Below are positions 56,168-64,000 of a DNA stretch of 64,000 nt, in pieces. The DNA is taken from assembly GCF_016907275.1 (NCBI RefSeq), contig NZ_JAFBBP010000001.1, positions 5,880,001 through 5,944,000 on the forward strand. The letters run 5' to 3'. A program made the position numbers and the translations under genes. Positions within the stretch are counted from its first letter, which is position 1; every line of letters begins with the position of its first letter. The notes beneath the pieces are model-generated. The model did no database searches. It saw only the letters and a program-made list of their open reading frames with translations, and was not told where the DNA came from. This DNA is from Micromonospora luteifusca. Lineage in GTDB: Bacteria > Actinomycetota > Actinomycetes > Mycobacteriales > Micromonosporaceae.

Positions 56168-56345
56168 GCCCCGTTCAACCCCCCGAAAACCCCGCCCAAT
56201 CGTTGACAAAGGGTGACCAGGAGCGATGAGCGCCTGGCGGTTTCTCTCCAGCTCAGCCACCACTTTCGGCAAGCAATGACAAGCATGGTTCGGTTACTTT
56301 TGGTAACAAGGGGTCGTCGGTTCGAATCCGGCCCGTCCCGACGCA
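56168..56345. repeat. att-like block B with tRNA-Pro-like 3' end
   Basis: Same order of motifs as block A: CCCCCCGAAAACCCCGCCCA, CGTTGACAA, GTGACCAGGAGCGAT, AAGCAATGACAAG and TTGGTAACAAGGGGT, followed by GTCGTCGGTTCGAATCCGGC and CCGTCCCGA. This last part matches the T-arm and 3' acceptor strand of a tRNA-Pro. The 5' half of the tRNA is absent, so it is an attachment-site scar rather than a tRNA gene. An integrase remnant follows on the minus strand. Confidence 0.6.
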
Positions 56346-56352
56346 GGTCAGA

Positions 56353-56378
56353 GGCCATTCGGATTCTTCCGGATGGCC
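56353..56378 (-). terminator. stem-loop after the integrase remnant
   Basis: GGCCATTCGGA (56353-56363) pairs with TCCGGATGGCC (56368-56378) with one wobble and a four-base loop. It lies between the integrase stop at 56418 (minus) and the att-like sequence, where integrase terminators usually are. Confidence 0.55.
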
Positions 56379-56417
56379 ATTTCTGATCTTGTACAGCAGC
56401 GAGGTACAGCAACGGCT

Positions 56418-56694
56418 CATTGATCGAGGCTTTCGCCGAGCCTCCGCAGAGCCTCACGGGTCGTCTTCGATGAGAACTTGGCTGTAGATCTCCATCGTGA
56501 TCGAGAAGTCCGGGTGCCGCAGGATCGCCATCGCGACCCGGGTGCACGTCCAGGTCGACCAGCAGCGAACCGCAGGGGCGTCGGGCATCGTGGACGGTGA
56601 TCTTTCGGATGCCGGCGCGGGCTATACGGCTGTCGTAGGAGCGGTTGACGTTGCGGGGTTCGACCGGCAGCCCGTAGCGGACTGTGATGATCAT
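56418..56694 (-). pseudogene. tyrosine recombinase (integrase) C-terminal remnant
   Basis: From 56694 the frame reads VRYGLPVEPRNVNRSYDSRI and KITVHDARRPCGSLLVDLDV. HDARR-CGSLL is box II of phage-type tyrosine recombinases (His-x-x-Arg). The downstream part, in shifted frames, gives VAMAILRHPDFSITMEIYSQ with the catalytic Tyr, and LRRLGESLDQ before the stop. The N-terminal two thirds are missing and at least one frameshift is present, so it is inactive. Its place beside a tRNA-Pro-like att sequence marks one end of a former integrative element. Confidence 0.75.
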
Positions 56695-56821
56695 GCGAGC
56701 TCCGAAGGTCTCCCGGTCCGCCTACTACGCCCGCGGCGAGCTTCGCCTCACCGTACGTAATAGAGGTTGTGTCCGTTCGTATCTGGTGGCGCCGGCCCGC
56801 GTAGCGGCACGATCGGCGTCT

Positions 56822-57154
56822 ATGGCTACTTTGTCCAGCGGCGATGCTGCGGCGGCCCGCTTCGCCGCATTTCTGGAGGGTGACGGCCCGCTCCCGGCGC
56901 TCGAGGATTTGCCGGCTTCGCCGGACGAGGACTTGGTCACCTGCCTGTTGGTGGCGATCTCGTGGTACGGCGACCAGGAACGTCCGCCGTTCCTCGTGCT
57001 CGCCACACTCGCCGGCGCCCTCGACCAGGGCGCGGTGCCGGACCGTTGGCGTGCGCTGGTCGAGAGCGTGCTCGCCGACCTGATGCTGGACCTCGACGGG
57101 CGCTCGGCGATCGGAACCGTGGCGCAGTTCGAGAACGGCTACGACCGTGACGCG
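56822..57154 (+). pseudogene. 5' part of a large helical-repeat gene, interrupted by the TnpB element
   Basis: 111 codons from the ATG at 56822 (DAAAARFAAFLEGDGPLPAL; DEDLVTCLLVAISWYGDQ) run in frame to 57154 and into the left end of the inserted element. Joining 57154 to CTAGACAAG at 58643 restores the frame as YDRDALDKAIATLDGF. This is thus the beginning of the gene that continues at 58643-61666. I do not recognise the N-terminal region; it is alpha-helical and acidic. Confidence 0.8.
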
Positions 57155-58646
57155 CTAGTGCTGTGTCCACTAACGTTGGCCGGGTTGTGTCAGACCCTCG
57201 TGGTTGGCTTCGGGTATGCCCAGACGTAGGGGTTCGGGAGCGCCGCGGGTGGTGCATCGCACCGCCCGGGTCGGTCTGCGTTTGACCCGGGCGCAGCGGC
57301 AACGTTGCTTCGGCCTGCTCCGCGCGGCCGGGGACGTTTGGGCGTGTGTATTGGAATACAACAGCTGGCGGCATCGTCGTCAAGATCGGCCGGTCGCGAG
57401 CTATCAGGAGTTGTGTCGGCTGCTCGCCGCGTCTGGTCCGGGCACGTTCGGTGAGCTTGACTCGACCGGCGCCCGGTCGGTGTTGCGTCGCTATTCTGAT
57501 GCGTGGTTCAGCGCTGCCGCCCGCCGCAGGGCGGGGCATGGTGAGGTGCGGTATCCGCGGCGGCGCCGGTCGTTGATGCCGGTCCGCTGGTATCACGGCA
57601 CGTTCGGTCTGAGTGAACGGCGGCTGCGGTTGCCGACCTCGGCCGGGAGCCCGCCGCTGGTGGTGCGCCTGGACCGGGCGGTTCCGTACCCTCATGATGC
57701 GGTGCGGTCAGTGACGCTCGTGTTCGATCAGGGGCGGTTGTGGGTCGAGGTCACCGCGGAGCTTGCGGTCGCGACCTACCCTGCGGGTCTGGAGCCGCAG
57801 CGGGGGCGGGTCGCCGGGGTCGACCTGGGCATCATTCACCCGTACGCGGTGGCGGCCGGTGACGGGCAGATGTTGCTGGTGTCCGGGCGGGCGATCCGCG
57901 CCGAGCACCGTCAGCACCTGGCCGACACGAAAGGCCGCCGCCGGGCGACCGCCGCCCGGGCGCCGAAGAGGGGCCAGCGGGGTTCGCGGCGGTGGCGCAA
58001 GACCCGCCGGCGGGCTCGGCTGATGGAAGGGCGGCATCGGCGTCGGGTACGGCAGGCCGGGCACGAGGCCGCGAAGACCGTGATCGGCTGGGCAGTGCAG
58101 CACCGGGTCGGGACGCTGACCGTCGGTGACCCGCGTGGTGTCCTCGATCTGCCGGCGGGTCGGCGGCACAACCTGCGGTTGCGGCAGTGGCAACTCGGCC
58201 GGGCGATCGCGGTCCTGAAGGACAAGGCGGAGCTGGCCGGGATCACCGTGTATCTGGTCGATGAGCGGGGTACGTCGTCGACCTGCCCGGTGTGCCGGCG
58301 CAGAGTGGTCAAGCCCCGCGGGCGGACCATGATGTGCAGGAGTTGCGGGTTCGTCGGGCATCGTGATGTTGCCGCGGCGTTCACCATCGCCACCCGGACC
58401 CCGGGCGGCGTCACCATCACCGCACCCGAGATGGGTGCGGTGATCACGCACCGTCGAGCAGGCCGACACCTTCCCGGTGCCGGGCTGTCCCGGCGTGACC
58501 CACGCCGCCCACCAGCGGTGTCAGGGTCGGTTGGCCGGCTGAGGCCCGCCCCACTACCGGTGGGGAGTCGCTCGCTCCGACAACGTCTGGGCGAGGAACC
58601 ACAACACCACCGACAACCCGGTGAACGTTAGTGGTCACAGCACTAG
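57155..58646 (+). mobile_element. complete TnpB-only insertion element with inverted ends and CTAG flanks
   Basis: 1.49 kb. The left end (57155-57177) CTAGTGCTGTGTCCACTAAC and the right end (58624-58646) are inverted repeats with one mismatch; both finish in CTAG, while the rebuilt empty site has a single CTAG. This fits a 4-bp target duplication, which IS200/IS605 and IS607 elements do not make. The only protein is TnpB; no transposase is present. Remnants with the same right end lie at 626-1004 and 52021-52775. Confidence 0.85.
57216..58631 (+). CDS. tnpB: TnpB-family RNA-guided nuclease-like protein
   Basis: 471 residues; ATG at 57216, with a TTG four codons earlier possible. The RuvC I Asp is D203 (RVAGVDLGIIHPYA). 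A basic helical region (RRWRKTRRRARLMEGRHRRR) follows. The zinc finger uses Cys357, Cys360, Cys374 and Cys377, and the RuvC III Asp is D384 (GHRDVAAAF). The RuvC II position, normally Glu in a VVxEDL motif, reads LTVGDPRG (Gly304-Asp305), so cleavage ability is doubtful. About 85 Arg/Pro-rich codons follow D384; this DNA probably doubles as the guide-RNA (right-end) region. It disrupts the helical-repeat gene. Confidence 0.85.
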   Translation: MPRRRGSGAPRVVHRTARVGLRLTRAQRQRCFGLLRAAGDVWACVLEYNSWRHRRQDRPVASYQELCRLLAASGPGTFGELDSTGARSVLRRYSDAWFSAAARRRAGHGEVRYPRRRRSLMPVRWYHGTFGLSERRLRLPTSAGSPPLVVRLDRAVPYPHDAVRSVTLVFDQGRLWVEVTAELAVATYPAGLEPQRGRVAGVDLGIIHPYAVAAGDGQMLLVSGRAIRAEHRQHLADTKGRRRATAARAPKRGQRGSRRWRKTRRRARLMEGRHRRRVRQAGHEAAKTVIGWAVQHRVGTLTVGDPRGVLDLPAGRRHNLRLRQWQLGRAIAVLKDKAELAGITVYLVDERGTSSTCPVCRRRVVKPRGRTMMCRSCGFVGHRDVAAAFTIATRTPGGVTITAPEMGAVITHRRAGRHLPGAGLSRRDPRRPPAVSGSVGRLRPAPLPVGSRSLRQRLGEEPQHHRQPGER

Positions 58647-61600
58647 ACAAGGCGATCGCGACCCTCGACGGGTTCCGGGCCGGTGGTCGGCGGCTGGCGA
58701 GCCGGTCGGCGGCCCTGTCCCACCTGCTGTTCGGGCTGTGGCTGCGGTGGCAGGACGGCGGCGATGACGGCGACCTGCGGGAGATCACCGGCCTGGGCCC
58801 GTTCGAAGGGCCGGCCGCGGAGCTGGTCGCGGCGGCGGAAAAGCAACTGGCGCACGACAAAACTGTCCACTCCGAAGTCCGCCTGGATGTCGCGCTCACT
58901 CTGCGGAACGCGCGCGGCGCGGCGTACAAGCGGACGGGCGACGTGTCGCATCTGGACGAGGTCATCCGGCTGGGCTTGGTCGCCGCCGAGTTCGCGACCG
59001 GCGACGACCGTGCGGACCTGCTGTCCGCGCAGTCGGCCGCGCTAATCGAGCGGTACGGGCGAACCGGCTCGGTGGAGAGTCGGGACGAGGCGATCACGGC
59101 GGTCCGGCGGGAGCGCCTCGAGTATCCGGTGGATCACGACAATTGGTTGTCGGCCTCCACCGACCTGCACCAGCTGATCGCTGAGCGCTGGATGTCGACT
59201 CGCGACCCGGCGGACGGGAGCGAGCTGGTCGCGCTGTCCGGCGAGCTGGTGGCGAACGAGCGCCTGTCTCGGGAGAAACGCGCGCAGCTGGCCCGCGACC
59301 GCTCGAACCTGCTGTGGGATCGCGCCCGGAACCGCGGCTCGGCCGAGGACCTCGGGCGGGCGGTGGAATCGGCCCGCGACTGGGTACGCCTCGGTGACGA
59401 CGACCCCGGCCAGCTCTCCTCGATCTGCTACCTCCTCCAGTCGTGGTTCACGGTGACGGAGGTGCCGGACGATCTGCGGGAGGCCGTTGCGCTGGGCCGA
59501 CGCTCGGTCGAGCGGCCGGCCATGGACCCTCGGGAACAGCGGCGCCGGCTGTCCAATCTTTTCGGCGCCGAGATGGCGCTGGCGGAAACCACCGGCGAGC
59601 GGGCCGACCACGACGCCGCGGTGGCGACGGCGCGGACGGCGGTCGAGGTGTACCCACCGGGTGACCCGGCGAGGTCGCCCGATCTGATGAACCTGGCCCT
59701 CGCGCTGTGGCAGCGGTGCCGGGTGTCCGGTGACCGCGGGGACCTCGACGAGTCGCTCCGTGTGGGGCGGGAGGCGATGCGCACCGCCGGCGAGCAGGAC
59801 CGGATCCGGGTCGCGGCCACGCTGCTAGGTGCCCTCGGCCTGCGGCTGGAGATCGAGAACGACCCGGCCGCCCGGGACGAGGGCCTGCGCCTGCTCGGCC
59901 GGACGCCGCCCGCGGATCCCGCCCTGCTCAACAGCATCCGCATCTTCGCCGAGGCGGTGCGGCGCCATCCGGTGCCGGCGGTAGTCGAGCGGTTCCTGCA
60001 CGACTACACGGCCGGCCTGCTGGAGATCGCGATCCAGGCGTCGGAGGAGGGCGCCCGGCAGCGCAAGCTTGCCCACCTCGATCTGGCTCTCGCCCTGCTG
60101 GCCACCGCGGAGGCCGTGACGCCGACGCCGAACGCGGCGGTCTTTGAGGGGTTGCGCGGCCAGATGATGCTTCGCCACTGGCAGGTAAGCCGGCGCCGGG
60201 TCGAGCTGGACGAGGCGATCGGCCTCCTGATCCGGGCGGGCTCGGAGGAGAGCGACCCGCGGCGGGAAATGGCCGGACAGCACCTGTGGGACGCGGCGGT
60301 CGCGCTCTACCGCCGATTCCGCCGCCGGCGCCGCATCGCCGACCTGCACGAGGCCCGGCGTCAGATGGAACGGGCGCTGGCGGCAACAGCCCCGGAAGCT
60401 GAGGAGCGACCCAGGATGGTTCAGTTCCTGGCCGGTATCGACGGGCACCTGACCAAACCGTCGATGCTCATCGGTCATGGCGACCTCGGCGAGGCCGACC
60501 GGGAGGACCTCAGCTCGCCGGCCGGGATAGCTAACGTGATGCGGTGGAACCAGGGGGAGCGGCGCGAATCCGGGCTGACCTGGGTGGACACGGGTGGTCC
60601 GGACGTCGGCGACCCGGGCAGCCCGCGGGTGCTGTTCTTGCGGACGTTCACCGAGGACGACGCGAGCTACGTCGTGCTTAACAGCCTCGGCGCGGCGCTG
60701 GACGGTGGGAGCGGGCGAATCGAGATCGTCAGCGACCAGCGGGACCGCGCGACCGTGGAGCAGCACTGGGCGGAGGCCTTCGGTAAACGGCCAGCGCCGA
60801 TCGACTTCGTCGCCCCCGGGCGGGACGGGTGGCGACGGACGGTCCTGGAGCGGATGGCCGCCGCCGACGTGATTGTCCTGCACGTGTCGCCCAAGGACGT
60901 CGACTTCCCCGAGTTCCCGTTCGCGCAGCCGTCCACCGAACTGGGCATGGACTGGGACCGCTTCATGGATGCGCCGATGGCCGGCCCGATCACCGGCGGC
61001 GGGCTGCTGCGCGAGGTCTCCTTTCTCAACCGGGTACGCCGCCTGCCGGTCACCGTGGTGGTGTGCGACGGGCGGTACCGGGACACGCTCGATGACCTGA
61101 TCGCGCTCGGTGGGGTGATGGGCGACTTCACTGACATGGCGGGGAACTGGGTGACCCCCCGGCTCGCCGCCATCGACAAACAGGTCGGGCACCTTCGTAG
61201 GGCGTATCGGGGAATCAGCTATCGCCGCGCGGACGGTGAGGTGGTTGTGTCCGACCTGGCCGGAGCCCTCGGCCTGGCGCTGGGGGACCTGCGGGACGCC
61301 GATATCACGTTGGAGCCCGCGCCGTGGCGGCCGGCCGACCTGTGCGGCCGTTCGCCGGAGCCACGACGCCTGCCACCGGACGGTGCGGCCAAGATCGTGG
61401 CGTACACCGACGTCGAGGCCGTGCTCTTCCTGCCCGAGGGGGAGATCACCGAGATCGACCACCGAGAGGTGCCAGCCATCCTGAGCCGGGCGGCGATCGC
61501 GACCGGATGTCCCTACTGCCGCGCCCCGATCGAGCGCATGTTCTTCTTCGTCCGGGAGCTCATGACCCGCGAGCAGCGGGCCTCCGGAACGCCCGACCTG

Positions 61601-61666
61601 CACGCCAAATGCCAGGTGTGCGGGCGGAAATCCTCTCAATGGGACACCAACCTGATGCCCCAGTGA
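58643..61666 (+). pseudogene. 3' part of the interrupted TPR-like / Rossmannoid / zinc-ribbon gene
   Basis: About 1007 codons. It could be expressed from the GTG at 58631 inside the element. Residues 1-620 of this part are helical repeats of TPR type, with recurring units such as GDVSHLDEVIRLGLVAAEFA, GDRGDLDESLRVGREAM and ADHDAAVATARTAVEV. Next comes an alpha/beta domain: PRVLFLRTFTEDDASYVVLN, AAADVIVLHVSPKD and RRLPVTVVVCDGRYRDTL, which resembles TIR-like or other Rossmannoid folds. A C-terminal zinc ribbon follows (GCPYC and CQVCG pairs). The SLOG-membrane gene begins 22 bases downstream. The intact protein would be about 1118 residues. Sensor-type function inferred; fold calls by eye. Confidence 0.7.
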
Positions 61667-61688
61667 CCCGGCCGCGAGGAGATCCCCG

Positions 61689-62738
61689 ATGCGCCCGTCC
61701 ATTGTCGTCGTCGGCAGTGCCGACCCGGACCGCGAGTACACACCGGCAATGCAGGAGATCGACCTCGTGCCCGCCGCCTGCGAGGCGGTCGGCCGGGAAC
61801 TGGCGCGGGCCGGCTGCGATCTTGTGGTGTTCTCCAGCAGTGACGACTACATCGAGAAGGACGTGGTCCGCGGCTATCTGGGCGCGCTTGAAACTCAGGA
61901 CGGGGGCTCCGTCGTGGTGAAGGCGCCGTTCGATCGGGTGACGCTATTCGACGTGCCGTCGCACCTCAAGTACGTCCTGCGCGTCGAGCCGGACCCGGCC
62001 GAGGAATGGGAGGTGTCGTACTACCGCGCCGTCTTCGAGGCCGACGGCCTGATCGTTGTGGGCGGTGGGCGGGCGACCCGGATTGCTGGCGTCCTAGCCG
62101 TGGCGCGGCGCATCCCGCTCGTCGCGATGGCCCGTTTCGGCGGCGCGGCGCTCAGTGTCTGGCGGCATCTCGATCGTTACCACAACGACGCGACGCCCGA
62201 GGCGATCAGCCGGATGGCGGCGCCGTGGGGCGACGATGCGGCAGCGCAACTCGTGCGCAGCCTGCTGGACCAGCAATCGGTGATGCAGGAGGCCGAGCGG
62301 GCCGCGCGGCGCGAGCAGTCCCGTGCCCGGCGCGCGCGTACCCGGCACAGCCTGATCGCCGTGCTGGCGATCATTTCGGCGGTGCTGAGCGTCGTCCTGG
62401 CGTACGGAACCGAGACGACCGCCACGGCAGTGGGGTACCTGATCAGCGGATCCCTGCTGATGGCCGCGGCCGGAGCGCTGATCAACGATGCGTCCGCGGA
62501 GGAGCCCAACCTCGCTTGGGCTCTGGCCCGCGGCCTGGGTGCCGGGACGCTCGCGAGCATGCTGTACGTGGGCTCGCAGACGCTCACCAACGCCGAACCG
62601 CTCGACGCGGAGGCCTCCCGGCGGCTGGCCTGGCTCCTGATCCCGCTGGGGCTCGCCGCGGGCTACACGGTGGACAAGGTGTTCGCCCGGCTGCGTAACG
62701 TCGACGCGCTGGCCGAAAAGCCGTTCACCCAACCGTAG
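61689..62738 (+). CDS. SLOG-fold protein with four C-terminal membrane segments
   Basis: 349 residues; ATG at 61689 with GAGGAG seven bases upstream. The N-terminal ~200 residues form a Rossmann-like domain: SIVVVGSADPDREYTPAMQE at the start, FEADGLIVVGGGRATRIAGV in the middle and RRIPLVAMARFGG after it. GGGRAT is the nucleotide-binding loop of SLOG proteins (relatives of LOG and DprA). A charged linker (EAERAARREQSRARRARTRH) leads to four membrane helices (HSLIAVLAIISAVLSVVLAY; GYLISGSLLMAAAGAL; ARGLGAGTLASMLYVG; LAWLLIPLGLAAGYTV). SLOG plus membrane helices is the plan of predicted nucleotide-sensing membrane effectors in bacterial conflict systems. Likely co-transcribed with the upstream interrupted gene. 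Role inferred. Confidence 0.72.
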   Translation: MRPSIVVVGSADPDREYTPAMQEIDLVPAACEAVGRELARAGCDLVVFSSSDDYIEKDVVRGYLGALETQDGGSVVVKAPFDRVTLFDVPSHLKYVLRVEPDPAEEWEVSYYRAVFEADGLIVVGGGRATRIAGVLAVARRIPLVAMARFGGAALSVWRHLDRYHNDATPEAISRMAAPWGDDAAAQLVRSLLDQQSVMQEAERAARREQSRARRARTRHSLIAVLAIISAVLSVVLAYGTETTATAVGYLISGSLLMAAAGALINDASAEEPNLAWALARGLGAGTLASMLYVGSQTLTNAEPLDAEASRRLAWLLIPLGLAAGYTVDKVFARLRNVDALAEKPFTQP

Positions 62739-62899
62739 GTTTGTCGAAATTCGGTCAACCAACCGCCGGGGTGGCGGATCCGACTATGAGTAGATTCGTC
62801 GAACAACCGTGACGCGTACCCGGGAGGGGCCAGCCTCGTTGCGCCAACGGCTTTTCGGATCGGTGTCCGAAGCTGACGGCGCCATCTGGGCGAAGGCCC

Positions 62900-62937
62900 G
62901 GCCAGCCAGGCTCAGGCGAACCTGAGCCTGGCTGGCC
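62900..62937. terminator. bidirectional stem-loop terminator
   Basis: A perfect 17-bp inverted repeat (62900-62916 GGCCAGCCAGGCTCAGG; 62921-62937 its complement) with a CGAA loop, between the convergent SLOG gene (plus, ends 62738) and subtilase gene (minus, ends 62951). It could serve both. Confidence 0.85.
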
Positions 62938-62950
62938 AGGCCACGTGCGG

Positions 62951-64000
62951 CTAGACGCCGCCGGACCGTGCCCCGGGCAGCGTCCGCAGGGCGGTCAGCG
63001 TCATTTTGCCGTCCTGGTAGGACACCCTGAACATGTGGTGGCCCGCGTTCAGGACCCGCCGTTCTGGCAGGGAATGGAAATTGCCCCGGATCGAGTCGCC
63101 GCTCATGATCGTCAGTACCGTGCCCGGAGTGAGGGGCGCGCGAATGTCCAGGGTGAGTTCGCCGTCCAGCACCAGGTCACCCGCGGCCCGCACGCTCGTG
63201 TAGTCGTGGTCGCCGGAGATGGTGATGGCGACGCGACCCGCTCGGCTGACGGTCACGTCGCCGCCGACGTTCAGGACGTTGCCCGGCGCGACGTCGGTGA
63301 GAGTGATGGCCGCGGCGGACGCCGCTTCCCCGGACGACAGACCGGGCTGCAACACACCGCGGTCGACGTCGATGCTGCCTGCCACGAAGCCGGTGCCGCC
63401 GAGCGTGCCGCCCTTGACGTCGATCGAGCTTGCGTGCGAGCCGGTGATCGAAAGCTTGCCGCCTTCAACCGTCGTGCCGCCCTCGTAGGTATCGTTGCCC
63501 GTCATGACCAGCGTCCCGGAGCCTTGCTTGGTCAGAGATGCCGTGTAGAGGTTGTTGTCGATGTTGTTCTGAATGTAGGCCGCGCGCTTGTCCATCCATT
63601 CCTTGCGCCACTTGACGGCATCCTCATGGGTGATCTTGTCGTACAACTCGGGATGGCCGTTAGTGATAGCTTGGATGTAAGGATCAGCCAAAATGCCCTG
63701 AAGCATGAAGGCCTGTTCGTTAAGCGCGCCGTCCGGGTTCAGTACGTTGGGGCCGAATTCACCGGCGTAGGCAATGCCTTGCTTCTTGTAGCCCGCCAGC
63801 CACTCCAGGTCTTCCCTTTCCCTTTCCTTGATCGCGATCTGGCTGATGTCGTTCGACCAGACGTCCAGGGGCGCTTTATCCATGTTGTAGGTCATGGGGC
63901 CCAGGAGTTGGCCGGGGCCGTACATGCCTTTGGCCAGGTCGGGAATCCCCCAGCCCCAGCGTTCGTCCGGAAGACCGTCGGGAGCGGTCCAGGCGATGGA
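62951..64000 (-). CDS. S8 subtilase with autotransporter-type repeats, C-terminal part
   Basis: The frame is open to the window edge; 349 residues are visible. The edge reads PDGLPDERWGWGIPDLAKGM, the G-x-G-x-P/V-DL segment that ends subtilisin-like catalytic domains. LYTASLTKQGSGTLVMTGND and TYEGGTTVEGGKLSITG then match the autotransporter-associated beta-strand repeat, and a beta-helix-like stretch follows. No outer-membrane beta-barrel follows: the protein ends at PGARSGGV. The section around 63540-63900 is less GC-rich and its wording (KYKKQ-type, many Asn/Lys/Tyr) differs from its neighbours. This suggests transfer from a proteobacterium or recent domain capture. Probably an exported protease. 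Confidence 0.7.
   Translation of the reverse strand, partial: SIAWTAPDGLPDERWGWGIPDLAKGMYGPGQLLGPMTYNMDKAPLDVWSNDISQIAIKEREREDLEWLAGYKKQGIAYAGEFGPNVLNPDGALNEQAFMLQGILADPYIQAITNGHPELYDKITHEDAVKWRKEWMDKRAAYIQNNIDNNLYTASLTKQGSGTLVMTGNDTYEGGTTVEGGKLSITGSHASSIDVKGGTLGGTGFVAGSIDVDRGVLQPGLSSGEAASAAAITLTDVAPGNVLNVGGDVTVSRAGRVAITISGDHDYTSVRAAGDLVLDGELTLDIRAPLTPGTVLTIMSGDSIRGNFHSLPERRVLNAGHHMFRVSYQDGKMTLTALRTLPGARSGGV

Noticed and set aside
56300..56340. possible tRNA-Pro gene
   Set aside because: Matches only the 3' half of a tRNA-Pro; the upstream sequence is the repeated att-like block, so it is an attachment scar.
56695..56760. IS3-type transposase fragment (KVSRSAYYARGE)
   Set aside because: About 12 residues resemble the start of IS3 OrfB proteins, too short to annotate.
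62740..62880. small gene between the SLOG gene and the terminator
   Set aside because: No frame with a start, ribosome site and sensible composition.

Overview
The window is about 70% GC actinomycete DNA: long high-GC open frames, GTG starts, ATGA/GTGA start-stop overlaps, a Crp-type regulator, a P450 with a small ferredoxin, and families common in Actinobacteria (DUF6082, NmrA/AraC/DUF1772). I cannot fix the genus from sequence alone. The core (about 5.2-51.6 kb) is a hybrid NRPS / trans-AT polyketide gene cluster. Its C-terminal ACP-DUF2156-cysteine lyase (SH)-thioesterase tail is the hallmark of the leinamycin family of sulfur-containing hybrid peptide-polyketides. Around it lie insertion elements, integration scars and a possible conflict system.

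Layout. 0-5.1 kb: flanking genes (RDD protein, SDR, DUF6082, a membrane protein), scars of a TnpB element, and an IS701-type element whose transposase is frameshifted. 5.2-6.3 kb (minus): ECH1 of a beta-branching cassette and a VOC-fold protein. 6.6-19.4 kb: a 4244-residue NRPS/PKS, read as ACP-Cy-Cy-A(Cys)-PCP-Ox-KS0-ACP-KS-KR-ACP-KS. 19.4-22.9 kb: donor ACP, decarboxylative KS (Cys to Ser), type II thioesterase and HMG-CoA-synthase-like enzyme, tightly packed. 22.9-24.4 kb: remnants of ISL3 and Tn3 transposases. 24.4-26.4 kb: truncated hemoglobin (minus), P450 and ferredoxin (plus). 26.5-45.7 kb: a 6413-residue PKS, read as DH-ACP-KR / KS-ECH2-ACP / KS-DH-KR-ACP / KS-KR-ACP / KS-ACP-DUF-SH-TE. 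45.9-50.0 kb (minus): Crp/Fnr regulator, AT-ER protein (trans-acyltransferase plus FMN oxidoreductase), JmjC-like cupin. 50.5-51.6 kb: an HTH_42 (AlkZ/YcaQ-type) protein, a candidate self-resistance DNA glycosylase.

How it works together (inference). The NRPS part adds cysteine, cyclizes it and oxidizes it to a thiazole. Seven KS domains, none followed by its own AT, extend the chain with malonyl units supplied in trans by the AT-ER protein. The KS of module 3 ends the first protein and its DH-ACP-KR opens the second, so the two giants act in series. The donor ACP, decarboxylative KS, HMGS, ECH1 and the ECH2 embedded in the PKS form a complete beta-methyl-branching set. DUF-SH installs sulfur and TE releases the chain. 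P450/ferredoxin, cupin and perhaps the globin would tailor the product. No phosphopantetheinyl transferase, transporter or starter-loading adenylation protein is visible here.

51.6-64 kb: a decayed TnpB copy; two related ~200-bp blocks resembling attachment sites, each ending in a tRNA-3'-like sequence; an AraC/NmrA/DUF1772 trio; an integrase remnant; and a large helical-repeat gene cut cleanly in two by a full-length TnpB element flanked by CTAG. Next to the interrupted gene is a SLOG-fold protein with four membrane segments. The right edge holds the C-terminal part of a subtilase with autotransporter-type repeats, less GC-rich than its surroundings.
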